Origin: Morella rubra
Taxonomy: Eukaryota > Streptophyta > Magnoliopsida > Fagales > Myricaceae
DNA: 64,000 nucleotides
Direction: 5' to 3'
Assembly: GCA_003952965.2 (NCBI GenBank)
Contig: CM025853.1
Coordinates: 2,448,271-2,512,270 of the forward strand
Shown: one piece after another, positions 22,375 to 34,617 of the stretch
Layout: every line of letters starts with the position of its first letter
Position numbering within the stretch: position 1 is the stretch's first letter
Translations under genes and position numbers: made by a program
Notes under the pieces: generated by a model
What the model saw: only the letters and a program-made list of their open reading frames with translations
What the model was told of the DNA's origin: nothing
Databases searched by the model: none

Positions 22375-24719
22375 TGAGAGAAAAATAGTGAAAAAAGTAG
22401 AATTTTATAGTAGTAGGTGAAAAAGTGAAGATAAAGATGATTTGAGTGAATTTTTTTTTTTTATTGTAATGGAAAGAGATGTTTTGATTGGAGGATATAT
22501 ATTATTTTGAATTTTTTTATTTGATTAAAATTTTGAATTTTAACTATGTTTGCAAACCAAAATTTTGGAATGGAGAGAAATTTTATTTGAAGTTTTTTTA
22601 TTTGAAAAATTCTTTTAGTTATTTATGTTTATAAACCAAATTTTGATCAAAAATTTGGAATGGCCAAAATTTTAGTTTGTAAACATGTCCAAATAACAAA
22701 AGAATCCATTGAGTTCATTCTTCTAATCTATAAATTCATGGTTATTTAGATCATGTTTCCATTTAGGAATTTTTAGAAAATTTTGGCAGTGTTGTGAAAA
22801 TTGAGATAGATAGGAGTTTTATTGGATTTTGTGAAAAAAGTAGTGAAAAAAGTAAAATTTTATAAGAGATGTTGGAAAATTTTAAAGTTTTATGAGAGTT
22901 AATGAAAAGGTAAGGAGATAGATTATTTGAATGAATTCCTTTTATGGAGAGAAATAATTTAATGGGATAGAGATGATTTTGAAGTTTTATTATAATTATT
23001 TTCAAATATATGAATTTAAAATAAAAAATTATTGTGGACACTTAATTTAGTGTAAAAACAGACATTTTTTTTTAAATCTAGAAAGAAAATTCATGCTTGC
23101 ATCTAAAAAATTTTAAAAACTGATTTTTCTTAAAATTCCGACATTGCATCTAAGAAGATGGTCATGAACCATTGAGCTCGCTGTCAATCTTTGGGACAAA
23201 CAAAGATTTATTCTCTTTTTGTGGTGACCTTAGATTTTAATGATATATTCTTTGATGAAGCTACAACTCCAAATGCTTTACTCTTAAATTCGGAGTAAAA
23301 TTTCATGTTTTCAATTTTTTTTGGAAGTGGTGTACTAGATTTTTTTAATTTCGTGCTCTAAAAGGATGATTCGGCACTAATTCATAAAAGTAGTTTTGCA
23401 TCTGTGCTTAATTTGACCCTACGAAGGGTATTCCTGCCCTGTGGTAATAAAGTCAATATCCGGAGATTCTCCTTAATTCCCCCTCTCACGTACCACGTCA
23501 AAATATTTGGGACCAAACCGTACTAGAATAATTAACTAGATTAACAGGCAGCCAACCAAGCAATATTCTTCAGCTTTATAACTTTTAAAAACATAAAAAG
23601 GAAAAAAACCTTTATATATATAAATATATGTTTCAAACTTATCAAGGGAAAATAAACTCTTATATTGATTAAATATTCTTCATGCAATATAATTTGGCGA
23701 CTCTTCTCTTTGCTGCAGGTATCTTCCACCGTATACTGCGTTTCTCCCAATTAAGAAGGCAGCTTGTGAAGTTTCAGAAACTGGGAAAGCTGGATGCCGG
23801 CATCGAACGAGGATCCCAATATTCAATATTGAGTGCTTGATGCTCTCTCAACTCTCCTATTTAACCATATGCATTATTCTCATATGTATCACGGAGAGAC
23901 ACAAAATGAAGGACGATTCCCTCAATTTCAATGTGCTGAACATCACCCTAGAAGTCATAAGGTGGGCTTTTTCCGTCCCCGCCCTTTGATCTCTTGTTAG
24001 TGCATGCTCTATGTTACATATATCTAACCTCATCTTCGGGCTGATCTAAAATCATCTTGAAAGCACATAAAACTGCTTTTGATCTATATGGCTATTATAT
24101 CAGAATAATTACTCAGAATATTGTCATGATCTCTACGGGTTGGCCTAGTGGTTTAGGCTTGAGACTTGGCGGTTTGCTCCATCCAAGGTCTCATGTTTGA
24201 AACCTTAAATTCAAATACTACTACGTACCAATCCTTTAAGGTCACCCCCACAGCCTGTGACTCGGTAATTACCAGGTTTGTGTGGGGCCAATGGACTCCA
24301 CAAGCCCAAAGAGATTAGTCGAGAAGAAGTTTTGGATCATACCCTCATGATCATCCAAGAAAAAAGAAAGGTGAGAATAAAACATAAATGTACAGATGTT
24401 GGAAGTAGGATCACAATAAAGTTGATAATCTGTTGGGGTTAATATTTTCGTAGTAGCAAACAAATGAAGTACTTCAAATTCTAACTAGCTAAGTACTAAT
24501 TGTCTGATTTAATTTTCTAGTGCCTATGGGAATGTTGGATTCAGCACTGGCTACAGCTGTGAACGACAATTGAAACTAGAGAGCTCTTGCACAGACACAT
24601 GGTACGGATTCGCTGGAAGATGGAGTATCCAGGGAAAATTGATCCTCATCTTTGTGATGTTCTTTGGAAGGCTTAAAGAGTTCAACATGAAAGGTGGTAA
24701 ACCTTGGAAGCTTTCTTAA
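20198..24719 (+). CDS. HKT1: HKT1-type high-affinity potassium/sodium transporter (three exons)
   Basis: Plasma-membrane cation transporter of the plant Trk/HKT family; class I members carry Na+ and remove it from the xylem. Exons: 20198-21480, 23719-23961 and 24521-24719, all with GT-AG introns in consistent phase, giving 574 residues and a TAA stop. Four membrane-pore-membrane units are visible. The selectivity positions are Ser110 in [13 protein letters not shown], Gly283 in [15 protein letters not shown], Gly407 in NSRYAGE and Gly515 in [12 protein letters not shown]. The Ser-Gly-Gly-Gly pattern is that of class I, Na+-selective HKTs. The C-terminus [12 protein letters not shown] is typical. 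Intron 1 (2238 bp) holds a TC/CA microsatellite and AT-rich repeats, and intron 2 a SINE. The linker at about 155-215 is longer than usual. No lesion seen, so probably functional. A decayed partial copy lies at 29033-30370. Confidence 0.93.
21799..21841 (+). repeat. (TC)n(CA)n microsatellite in HKT intron 1
   Basis: About 16 bases of TC repeats followed by about 28 bases of CA repeats. Confidence 0.9.
22290..22480 (+). repeat. AT-rich dispersed repeat, copy 2 (HKT intron 1)
   Basis: Shares the gtgaaaaaagtagaatttta, gtgaagataaagatgattt and attgtaatg order with copies at about 1958 and 22770. Interrupted by a T run of more than 25 near 22340-22369. Confidence 0.45.
22770..23000 (+). repeat. 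AT-rich dispersed repeat, copy 3 (HKT intron 1)
   Basis: Contains ttgagatagataggagtttt, ttttgtgaaaaaagtagtga and attttataagagatgttgg in the same order as copy 1. Probably a MITE-like family. Ends not resolved. Confidence 0.45.
24137..24371 (+). mobile_element. tRNA-derived SINE in HKT intron 2
   Basis: Begins gggttggcctagtggtttag, an RNA polymerase III box A-like segment. A box B-like atgtttgaaacc follows about 50 bases later, then a non-tRNA body with gattagtcgag, and it ends in an A-rich tail (aaaaaagaaag). This organisation is typical of plant SINEs. I could not identify a clear target-site duplication, so the ends are approximate. Confidence 0.6.
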
Positions 24720-26015
24720 CGGAGGCGATCTTAATCATGCATCTCATAATTTATGTACCTATTGATCATCATGCAAATAATTACAGTAGTCGATCCCTAG
24801 TTATGTAAATGTAAGAAGTAAAATAAGGCTAATAAATCTATTTGTCCTTGGGATTTGACATTTTCTCAAATTGGGCTCCAGTTTAATTAAAACCTCCTCA
24901 TAAACTTGTCTCTGTGGTAACTTCCTTACATGTATAAATTTGTTTTTTTCAATATGTAACGAGGCAAATCTATTCACCCTCACCGGTCTTTAGGCATTGG
25001 ACTAATCTAGCCTAGTCGAGAAACGCACTAACTGACTTAGCTAGGAGCGTAATGACAAACTTTGTGTGCTGGGGCAGCCAGCTTCAAATGGAACCGTACT
25101 TATAGAAGGAATGAATATTAGGAGTGAACCCTTAATTAAGGATTATTTATTTATTTTTTTCCTTTGGAAATCCAGGAACTAATTAGTTTTGAGTAAGAAT
25201 CCACTAACTAATTGTCCATTTTCTATGTTAGATATAATTAAGAGAAAAAAATTTACCCATATTTAACGAAATATATATAAATATTTAAGGCTAAATTGCA
25301 GATAACATAGTTATACTTTTAGGAGATTTAATTGGAATCAATTAGACCCGTGCTCTTAATTTTTTGATTTCAAGTTCTGTGCAACACTAACTATTAAATA
25401 AGAGACTCCACCCCATTTTTCCTCTAGTAATTACAGAAAAGGTGTAAAGGGTAAAGTTAACCCTTCCATCGATGACCAGTGTTATCCCCACAAATCATAT
25501 CTACGACCTGTATTTTTCCTCCATGCCCTTTCGTTATTTTAAAAATAAATATTTGTTGCAACGGATGGAGGTGCCATCAAAAAATTAGGAGCATATATAT
25601 GTCTCGATTCCAAATCTCCTTAAAGTACATGTGTATGTTATTTGCAATATAGCCTAAATATAAAAACCTTACATAGCAAAGCAAACATGCGATAATGTTT
25701 TCCTAATTAGGTAATTAACTTGTCATTCATTCTAAAGTTAATAAAGTTTAATCTTACCTTTTAGAAATTTTAGGCTATAAAAGCACATCTTATCTTTTTT
25801 TTATAGGCCCTAGTTGTAGATAAATAATAATTAAAGCATAATGTCCACATGCAATCTTACTTTTCAATGACTTTTAAGCAGTGAATAAAATCTCTCGTCT
25901 CCTTAAAAAGAGGCTCTAAAATGATTTGGAATTTGGAATAAAGAATAAGAGAGTTAAAAAAGGAAAAAATCCAGATCAAAGCATCTAATACTAAGGTGTG
26001 TTATAGTGCGGGACT
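24720..26015. other. Intergenic downstream of HKT
   Basis: AT-rich. No gene, RNA or transposon terminus recognised. Confidence 0.4.
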
Positions 26016-26350
26016 TTGATTTGATTTTCTAAACCTAAGGGATAGAAACAATTCGCCATCTCTCTTCATTAAATGAGGTGGCATTTTTGTATCCTTCAGA
26101 TTTACGTTTCCAAATTCAAGGGACAGAAACACTTAAATGACCATCTTCTGTTCATTAAATGAGGTGGCACTTTTGTATCCTTTAGATTTACTTTTCCAAA
26201 TTCAAGGGACAGAAACACTTAAATGACCATCTCCTGTTCATTAAATGAGGTTGAGACTATTCATTAGATTTGCTTTTTAAAATTCAAGAGACTGAAACAA
26301 TATTCATGGGTCGACTATCCTTCACTAAATGAGGTGGCACTTTTCTATCC
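26016..26350 (+). repeat. Minisatellite, about four copies of an 86-bp unit
   Basis: The word attaaatgaggt (one copy actaaatgaggt) recurs at about 26068, 26154, 26240 and 26324, spaced 86, 86 and 84 bases. The surrounding words caaattcaagggacagaaac and acttaaatgaccatc repeat in step. The inner copies are the most alike. Non-coding. Confidence 0.85.
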
Positions 26351-26696
26351 CAGATGTAGAGAATAAGCAAATCAATGCAGGACACCATAACAACTTTGGC
26401 CTGACTTTGGTCTCCATCTTTTTCGAGTTAAAGTCCCCTCATTTCTCTTCCTTATTGAATCAACCACAAAATAGGCGCAAACATATATCCTCGCGCGCGC
26501 CCACCTTTCATTATGTTCGTATCTCTCGCGACAGATCTATCAATGAAAGAAAAGGTGTAAAAAAAAGCTGAAATTCTCGAGAGAATTCTGTAAATGTTCT
26601 CCCTAATCCTTTGATCATGACTGATCACATGTCTATTTGTGTCGGATTCGTGGCTGTACCAATTGTGAGCAATAGAAGTGGCTAATTAAGTGCTTC

Positions 26697-28371
26697 CACT
26701 ACAAGAGATTTGTCCTTTATCTACGAATTTATCAGCAATGAAATTAATTTTGTAGCTAGAACTATGCTTTTCGCGATATAAATATTCTTTCACCGCGAAA
26801 GACAATTTTAGTGACGATGTTATCAGCGACTACTCAATTTTGTTGCTAAAAGATAATTTTAGCGAAGAATTTATCTACGACTGATCGAATGTTGTCGCTA
26901 AAAATATCTCTTTTGCGACAAAAATATTATTTTGTCGCTAAATAACTAAAGCACATGCTTTTAGCTACTAAATTCTATATTCCTCACTAAAAGCTTTATC
27001 AACGACGAATTTAATTTTGTTGACACATTGCAAAACGGGCGGAGAACGAGGGAAAACATGAGTTAGCCAAATGTTTTAAGGAGGGAAGACAAAATTTTAA
27101 ATTGCACTTTATTTTCCTCTATTTTCACAGAAGCACTCATTTTTTTGAACTCCACTTTCAGATTTGGAATGCCACCGCAGTTCTCTCTCCATCTCTTTCG
27201 GTGTTTGTAGGCGTGTTTAAGCTTAGACCGACCTGGGTAAGCTCTTTGCTTTGCCTTTGTCTTCCCTCTTCTTCTCTATTTCTTTATTTTTTCGATCCTT
27301 GCTGTATCTTTCCCCCCCCCTTTTTTTTGTCGTCTTGTTTGTGGGCACGGAGACCCATTTCGTTGTGGTGAGTGATCCGAATCAGCTCATGCTGGAGCTT
27401 TGTGGGAGCAAAATGAGCTTGTACTAAAGTCTGTAAATGGTTGACCAAAACCTAGTTTATTGGGTCAAGAGTTTCAAAAACCCAGCTTCGAACGGCTCGG
27501 AATGGCAAGCGACAGGTGAGAGGGGCAAGGCGCTGGAATTTCGCATGCGTCCAGTGAGCGTGAAATTCCAATGCCCCCGCGAGCAGGGGGCGGGGGCTGT
27601 GCACGACAAAATTTTGCCTCACCACCGTGACCTCGACCCTCCGATCTACCATTTGATCTCTCCATTTCAGTGACTCATCCAAACTGTGAGAAGCCTAGAT
27701 CTACCCTGCAGGTACTTTGTGCTCGTTTGTGGATTTTTGGCGTTCGTTGGAAGGAATTAAAAGAGCTACTATTGTCAACCGTGGTGTGGGCTGTGATTTG
27801 GTGGTTGGAAGATAAATTTTGGCTTGCTGTATTTGGTGGTTGGAGGATAAATTTTGGCTTGTTAGTTGTATTTTTATTGCTTGTTATGTATATGACATTT
27901 TTGTTCATATAAATAAAATTGTGGATTCAAATATGGTTGTTAACCGTGTTGCTTGAGCATTTTTTTTTTTGAGATCCATTCAAAATTTTTGGTATTAGAA
28001 CAGGATCACTTGATATGAAAAAAAATTGACCAAATTAACAATTGGGGGCGCTAAAAATGGATATTAGAATAAGATCACTTGCGACAAAAATGGCACCGTA
28101 TCTAATTTCAGAATAAATAGCGACGAAAATGGCATCACGGAAAGAGGATAAGGGCGACGTGTGAGATTGTTTTCTGGCGACTTCGAATGAAGTTGCTTAT
28201 TCTGGAATAAACAGCAACTGAGAGAAAAAATGTCGCTGGATATGTGTAGTGACACGGTATTTGCGACGGTGCTTCCACATTTATTTTTTAGTCGTTAATT
28301 TGTTTTCACGACAATTTTTCTCCTTTTAACCACAATCGCCGCGGCCGCTTTAGAGCAAAATTCTTGTAGTG
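26697..28371 (+). mobile_element. Non-autonomous CACTA transposon, 1675 bp, TSD TTC
   Basis: Starts CACTACAAGAGATTTGTC and ends AAAATTCTTGTAGTG, so the termini CACTACAAGA / TCTTGTAGTG are inverted repeats. Identical TTC triplets flank both sides (26694-26696 and 28372-28374), the 3-bp duplication expected for CACTA elements. Many subterminal motifs of the form TTTAGCGAC / GTCGCTAAA lie at 26750-27020 and 28060-28320. No transposase frame is present. The middle (27100-27950) is compositionally different and contains a 35-bp direct repeat at 27797-27860 and a GC-rich segment near 27560-27600. It could be captured host sequence, but I recognise no gene in it. Confidence 0.85.
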
Positions 28372-28374
28372 TTC

Positions 28375-29032
28375 ATCATGGAACAGATCCTAAAGATAAG
28401 AGTACTCATGATCTTAAATGGGATTAACCTACTACTAGTACCTAGCCGATTGATTTGACGTTTGTCTGGTTTGATAATATCGAAATTAACAACTGAACAT
28501 TTTTTATAGAGCAACGATGGCTAGTCATGTGAACAAATGCCGGAAATTGTTCCAATTGCACGACGCTCATGATTCGGACCGGGTACCGTTGGGAGGCGGT
28601 CACCGCTTTCTGGTGGCTGTACTAGTTAGCAGCTCCATCAGGTGTTGCCGATGAATTTGAACAGCCCTACACCTGACCAATCATTGAGCTACGAAAACGT
28701 GTTGCCTGCCCTGTTGGAATTTTAATATTTCTATTCAAGATATGGCCTTTTGTAAGCTGATTCAACGAGGAATCAGATTTTTTTTTTCCCTTGAAAGGGG
28801 AGCTGTGGAGCGAAAAAGAATGGTATTTCCATATTTAAATTTAAATTTAAGATGTGTTAGTAACTGATTTCTTGATATAAATTGATTATGATATTATCTC
28901 TAACTAACAATTTCTTAGATTGGTGTGATTTAGAATAAAAAAATTAGAGGAATATCTTTTTTTTTTCTGCGTCAAAATTAGATGAATATCACTAAATCAA
29001 AAGTTGTTTATAAGTGCACTACATATTGATGC
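28375..29032. other. Intergenic, no gene recognised
   Basis: Contains taaatttaaatttaa near 28832 and a T run at 28780-28789. No coding signal. Confidence 0.4.
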
Positions 29033-30370
29033 AGAGAAATGGGCTACAGGCATCTGCTCTATGTACTCACGCTGCGCTTCTGGCTGACTGTTTTTGGTTT
29101 CACGCCGATACAGTTTATACTGTTTTGCTCTATGGAGTGGAATTCAGAAGCCATGGAGGCCTTAAAGTCCGTATCGGAAACTGGTGGTCTCCTTGTCTCA
29201 TTTCTCAAACAGTAAACTCTAGGCATGCATGCTGGTGAAAGTATTTTTAAAGTGACTTTTGGATTCTAAAATATTAATCGAGTAAAATAATCTCACTTCT
29301 TATTCAATTATCTCTTTATATTACAATAAATATAAAAATTTCATTCAAATTAATAATCTCTTCCATTCTTTTTTTCATTGATTAGCTCCCACAAACTCTC
29401 CAGCAATTCTGATACTCTTCATATGTGAGTCTCATATTCTCTGTCGACCTAATAATGATTTTATTTTAATTATTCTGCACTTTCAAGATATATATTTTAT
29501 CGGCGAATGGAGTGTGGCTGCAATTGCATGACTCGGTCAAGAAAGGTCCAGGATTACAACTTTACTCGGGGCCATGCAGTCTTTTCATTTAATTAGGGTT
29601 TGACTGTACTTTTTTTGTTGCTGGCACTTTCCACTAATTCACACGTAGAGGAATCTCTTTCATTATTTTCCCACTTCGATACTGGAAACTCTTAGGATCT
29701 ACATTTTCTTTTTCTGGGTAAGTAGGATTCACTGTTTTCGGTTGACTATAAACTTGGCCAGTTATTTAAATTACCAAATGAACAAAATTCCTTTGATCAA
29801 GCTCCCTTGATCAGTCAATTCTTAGAGTCTAATTAAACTCCATGGACGTTATTTATAGTTCTTGGTGCACTGAAGGAATTACAAGGCAGCTAGAATATTG
29901 GGATTTAATTCTTTCTACTATTTTAAGTACCCTTTCCATATCTAAACCAAAATTCAAGTAAAATAATGAAAACGATCAAATAAAGGTTATCTTTTTCCTT
30001 CTTTTATTTATTTATTATTATTATTAAAAGGAAACTCAGTTGCATTTTGTCATTGTATACTAAATTTGGATGGAGCTAGCCAGTTGAGAAAAGCACTGAC
30101 CAAGTGAACCGACCCCATAGAGTAAGTATATATCATTTAAGTCAAAAACTCTTTTACGAGATTGATTCAAACTCGCTCTTGCTCACCAAATACTGCTCGT
30201 CTAAGTCGTCTAATTGTGAAAAACTGTCTTTCCAACTATTGAATTATCATTCTTGGGAGCAAATAATGATTGTTATCTTGATCTTTCTATGATCTCCCCA
30301 AATTTTCATGATATATTTTTTTAATGAAACTCCAACTCCAAATACTTACCCTTAAATTTGGATTTGGATT
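29033..30370 (+). pseudogene. Partial, decayed tandem copy of the HKT gene (end of exon 1 plus intron 1)
   Basis: The segment 29033-29240 matches HKT exon 1 at about 21229-21425 (gggctacaggcatctgctct, then tggagtggaattcagaagcc) with several small deletions that break the frame. After about 140 bp of extra sequence, homology resumes at 29393 (ctctccagcaattctg, exon 1 end) and runs into intron 1 (attattctgcactttcaaga, then gtcaagaaaggtccaggatt) up to about 29560. Weaker matches to later intron sequence follow at about 29700 (acattttctttttctgggta) and 30320-30360. Because intron sequence is kept, this is a DNA-level duplication and not a processed copy. It is clearly non-functional. Confidence 0.88.
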
Positions 30371-30965
30371 ACTAATTATTAAAGTTAATTAGGTAAGGTT
30401 TTCACAAATTTTGAAAGTTGTAGAGATTATTAATTAGGGTAGAAACTGTTACAAATTGTAATTTGTAAACTATGAAAGGTTTGTAACGGGGAAATGCTTG
30501 AACTTGCGAATTGCTTCTAACTGTGAAATCCTTGTATTCAATTCATTCGAGCCAGAATAGGATAAAGCCAATTCGAGGTGGCGAGCCTCCTTTCTACAGA
30601 GAAGCAAATTCACACTTTCGATACCCCTAAAGTGAAGGAAAAAGCACCTATATCATCTGCTATCCACAGATGGGTTGGATCAGAAGCTAATTAAAACCCA
30701 GCACAACTAACTAATGGGCTCAAAGCCACTTCTTCTAAACTAAGGTCTGTGGCCCACTACTAGGATAAGCAGCCATGACTTAGTCAAATTGCCATCTACG
30801 TACATAAACTCAGCATACATAGGCGACGTTGCCACCTATACATAAACCAGCGTATAGAATCTTCGAACTCCTTCTAAGCTTCGCAACTCCTCTAACTACT
30901 TGACTGCTGACTTCCACCATTCTTCCTTCAAGAACACATTTTTCCTCTTCTCAGCTCTAACCCCA

Positions 30966-31247
30966 TCAACCCGTAACAATACCTTCCCTTCTAAATACCT
31001 TGCCCGCAAGGTGGGGAAAATCATTTTGGAGTTGAAACAACCACTCCCAGGTTGCGTCATCAATCGATTGGCCCTGCCATTGGACTAGTAGTTCAGTCAT
31101 TGCACGGGAGCCTAACTTGGCCAGACGCTGATTTGGCATAGCAATCGACTCTGGATGGAAGTCTCTTTTTGAATCAATTGGAGGAAGCCCAGGAAATGGA
31201 GTGACCCGTGTGCCAACATCAGGCTTCAGCTGGGATACGTGGAACAC
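30966..31247 (-). pseudogene. Ty3/gypsy C-terminal chromodomain
   Basis: The 93-residue frame starts with FHVSQLKPDVG, the end of the integrase module, and contains ELLVQWQGQSIDDATWEW, a chromodomain-like pattern that marks the element as a chromovirus. The clade cannot be fixed by eye. Confidence 0.8.
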
Positions 31248-31475
31248 TCAGTGAATTGAGGATCCTGACGGCAACTCCAAGTGGTACGCCACTGCTCCAA
31301 CCTTGGCAAAGACTATAAAAGGTCTGTAGTACCGTGGAGACAACTTCTGGTTATGGTGTTGCTTAATTGAGAGCTGCCAGTATGGCTGGAGGCACATGTA
31401 AAACTGATCTCCCGCCTGGAATTCTCTTTCACTTCTCTTTAGATCTACATATTTTTTCTTTCGATTTTGTGCCTT

Positions 31476-32255
31476 TTAGAGGTTTTCACGGAGCAAGGAG
31501 AGGATTTGGTCTTGGTTTCCCAGTGTCTCATCCACTACCTCGATTGCCGTTGTTCTTGGTTCATATGTCGAAAACCGGGGAGGTAAGTACCCATAAACAG
31601 CTTCAAATGGAGTCATTTTTGAAAAAAAATTCATACTTGTGTTGTGATGCCATTCGGCCAGTGCTAGCCATGTTACCCACCCTTTTGGCTTATCCCCAAT
31701 CATGCATCTTAGATAGCTCTTTATGCATTTATTGATGGATTTCGTCTGCCCGTCCATTTGAGGATGATAGGCAGTGTTGCAATTAAATTTGACCTCTTGC
31801 ATTTTGAAAAGTTCTTACCAAAAATGGCTGGTAAACATTGGGTCTCAATTAGAGAAGATTGTTTGTGGAAGCCCATGTATCTTGAAAACTTGTTGTAGGA
31901 AGGCTTGTGCCACTGTCTTGGCAGTATAGGGGTGTTTCAAGGGAATAAAATGGCTGTATTTTGTGAACTTGTCCACCACTACATAAATAGTGCTAAAACC
32001 CTATGAGTTAGGCAACCCCTCAATAAAGTCCATGGATATATATGTCCAAGGTCTCTGAGGAATAGGAAGTGGCTGCAAAAGTCCAGCTGGCAGGACAATC
32101 TTGTACTTGTTTTGCTGGCATATCCAACGTTGCTTGATATACTCCATAATTTCTATTTTCATCCCCTTGCAGTAAAAGTATCTCTTAGCTTTTTGATAGG
32201 TTTTCTCATAGCCTGCATGGCCTCCAACATGGCTGTCATGATTCATATGCAACAC
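31476..32255 (-). pseudogene. Ty3/gypsy integrase, broken
   Basis: 32255-32001 has the integrase N-terminal zinc-binding region (HVGGHAGYEKTYQ, then WICQQNKY with a substitution at the first expected cysteine) leading into WTYISMDFIEGLP, which holds the first catalytic Asp. 31802-31476 carries the C-terminal part of the core (NTAYHPQMDGQTKSINKCI, normally D-G-Q-T-E: the catalytic glutamate position appears as lysine). The frames are separated by stops. Confidence 0.8.
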
Positions 32256-32299
32256 CTGCCCTTAAGATTCAAATTATCTCCCACATAGATCATTCCCCT

Positions 32300-32937
32300 C
32301 TATAACAGTAGCCTATTAGTTACTATGCACTTTAATGGGTCAAGTTTCCTAGCTTGAAGTTCACTTATTAGATCTTGGATGTGGCTGTCTATAGAGTTAG
32401 CCAATCTAAGGTCAGAAATCCAAGAAGGTATAGGAAATGAAATGACCTGCAACTCACCTATCTCTTCAGTTGTCTTCCTTGGAAGTGCATCAGCCACTTT
32501 GTTATCCCTTCCTTGTTTGTATTCCACTAAGAAGTCATCCTAGGAGTTTTGTTGGTCGGTTTTGACCTTAAACGTTTGTCCTACTAGATATGGTCACCAT
32601 TTTCAAATTGCTCTTACTACGGCTAGGAGTTCCCTCTCATATGCGGACATAGATAACATCCTTCCTTTCAAAGCCTTACTGAAGAATGCATTGCATTCTT
32701 GCATCAGCACTGCTCCAATGCCACTGTTGGAGGCATCACATTCTATTCTAAATGGCTTGGTGAAATCTGGCAACGCTAAACAGGTGGGCTGGTGACAACC
32801 TTCTTGAGCTGAACAAAAGCTTCTAGAGCCTTTTCATTCCATATAAATCCGTTCTTTTTCAGTAAGCTAGTCAAGGGGGCTGCTATTGACCCATAGCCCT
32901 TAATGAACTTACGATAATACCCCGTGAGACCAAGAAA
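32300..32937 (-). pseudogene. Ty3/gypsy RNase H region, broken
   Basis: The minus-strand frame 32527-32300 carries the RNase H end EYKQGRDNKVADALPRK. Weaker RNase H sequence between 32937 and 32527 (read in pieces) contains premature stops. Confidence 0.7.
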
Positions 32938-34617
32938 TCATCTTAAGGATTTAAGTGACTTAGGAAGTGGCCAATCTAACATGGTCTGCAACTTAGTAGG
33001 GTCTGTCCGCACTCCTTGGGCAGAGATCAAATGCCTCAAATAGTCGATTTCTTCACAAGAAAATCGGCACTTAGACATCTTTGCAAACAACTTATGCTCT
33101 TGTAGCACCCTTAAGGTCATTTCCAGATGCTGTAGGTGGTCTTGTATGCTGTTACTATACACCAGAATGTCGTCAAAGAACACTAGAATGAATCTCAGCA
33201 CGTAGGGTCTAAAGACTTCATTCATAAGTGATTGAAAGGTCGATGGAGCATTAGTGAGCCCAAAGGGCATCACAAGGAACTCATTGTGTCCTTCGTAAGT
33301 TCGAAAGGCTGTTTTTGGTACATCATCGTCCTTCACTCTAATTTGGTGGTATCCCAAGCATAAATCCAATTTAGAAAACACCTGTGCTCCATGTAGTTCG
33401 TCCAACAACTCATCTATGACCGGGATTGGGAACTTGTCCTTAATTGTGGCACCATTGAGAGGCTGATAATCCACACAAAGATGACAACTCCCATCTGCCT
33501 TATGTACCAACAATACTGGAGAGAAAAATGTGCTTTGTGAAGCCCTGATTACACCTGAACTCAACAGCTCCTTTACAATCCTTTCTATCTCATCTTTTTG
33601 GAAGTAGGCATAGCGATAAGGCCTTACACTCACTTGTTGCACCCCCTCTTTCAACACTATAGTATGGTCATGAGATCTTTGTGGAGGTAACCCTCGGGGT
33701 TCCTTAAATACCTCCGAAAATTGCAGTAGTATATCTGCTACCTTCAGGTTACAGTTCAGGTTCTTGCTATCACTTCCATCTTCCACCACTAATTGCATGA
33801 TAAGTCCCCTCCTCTCTCCCTTAATTAACCTTAGTTTGGCTGAGTCCTGCAAAAACTGGGAAGCCACTAATCCACGCAACAAAACCTCTTGCTTATCATG
33901 AAAAAACTGCATACTGAGGTCATTAAAGTTCCACGAGATAGTTTCAAGGGTTTTTAACCATTGGACTCCCAAAACCATATCACATCCTCTTAACACCAAC
34001 ACATAGGCATCAATGTTGAACCTATGACCCTGTAGCTTTACCATTAGATTAAACAGCCCACCTTCACTTTTTACCTTCTCCCCATTGGCCACTGTCATAG
34101 TGAACTTATGCCTAGGATTAATTGGTATTTGTGCCCTTCTTACCATGGCAGGGTCCACAAAGTTATGGGTACTCCCACTGTCAATGAGTATGACTAACTC
34201 CCGATTCTTCAATTTGCCCTTTATCCTTATAGTCTTTGAAGTAACTGAACTAGTAATGGCATGGAGGGATGTGTTTGGGTTGTCTTCATTGTTCTCCACC
34301 TCCATTACTTCGTCCATAATGGGTTGTCCTTCACCTCCAACTATGTGGGCATCAGCCTCCACTAACTCCTCAATACCTTCTACCATAAACAGTTTAAGGT
34401 TTGGGCATTTGTGTCCAGGATTCCAGTTTGAGTCACCATGATAACACAACCCTTTGTCATGTCTTTCCTTCATCTGCTGGGGTGAAATGCGTTGTACCTT
34501 CACATTAGGTTTGGTACCAGAAAAATTACCACTAGTAGGTGGTGAAGAAAAATTACTAGACCCAACTCGGGCAGTCTTTTTTCCAGCTGCTAGGCACTCT
34601 TCTTGCAGCTTAGCCAA
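32938..34617 (-). pseudogene. Ty3/gypsy pol: zinc knuckle, aspartic protease, reverse transcriptase
   Basis: A 559-residue open frame. Near residue 57 is a degenerate zinc knuckle, GLCYHGDSNWNPGHKC, in which the second cysteine is replaced by glycine. The protease motif LIDSGSTHNFV lies near 143-153. The reverse transcriptase follows, with KLDLCLGYHQIR, MPFGLTNAPSTFQSLMN and the catalytic FFDDILVYS. The frame ends in the connection region before RNase H. The loss of the zinc ligand and the breaks downstream suggest an inactive copy. Confidence 0.85.

Noticed and set aside
26016..26350. Possible CRISPR-like array because of regular spacing
   Set aside because: The whole 86-bp unit repeats with no unique spacers, and the window is a plant nuclear genome.
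34085..34441. 118-codon plus-strand frame
   Set aside because: Antisense shadow of the gypsy pol frame.
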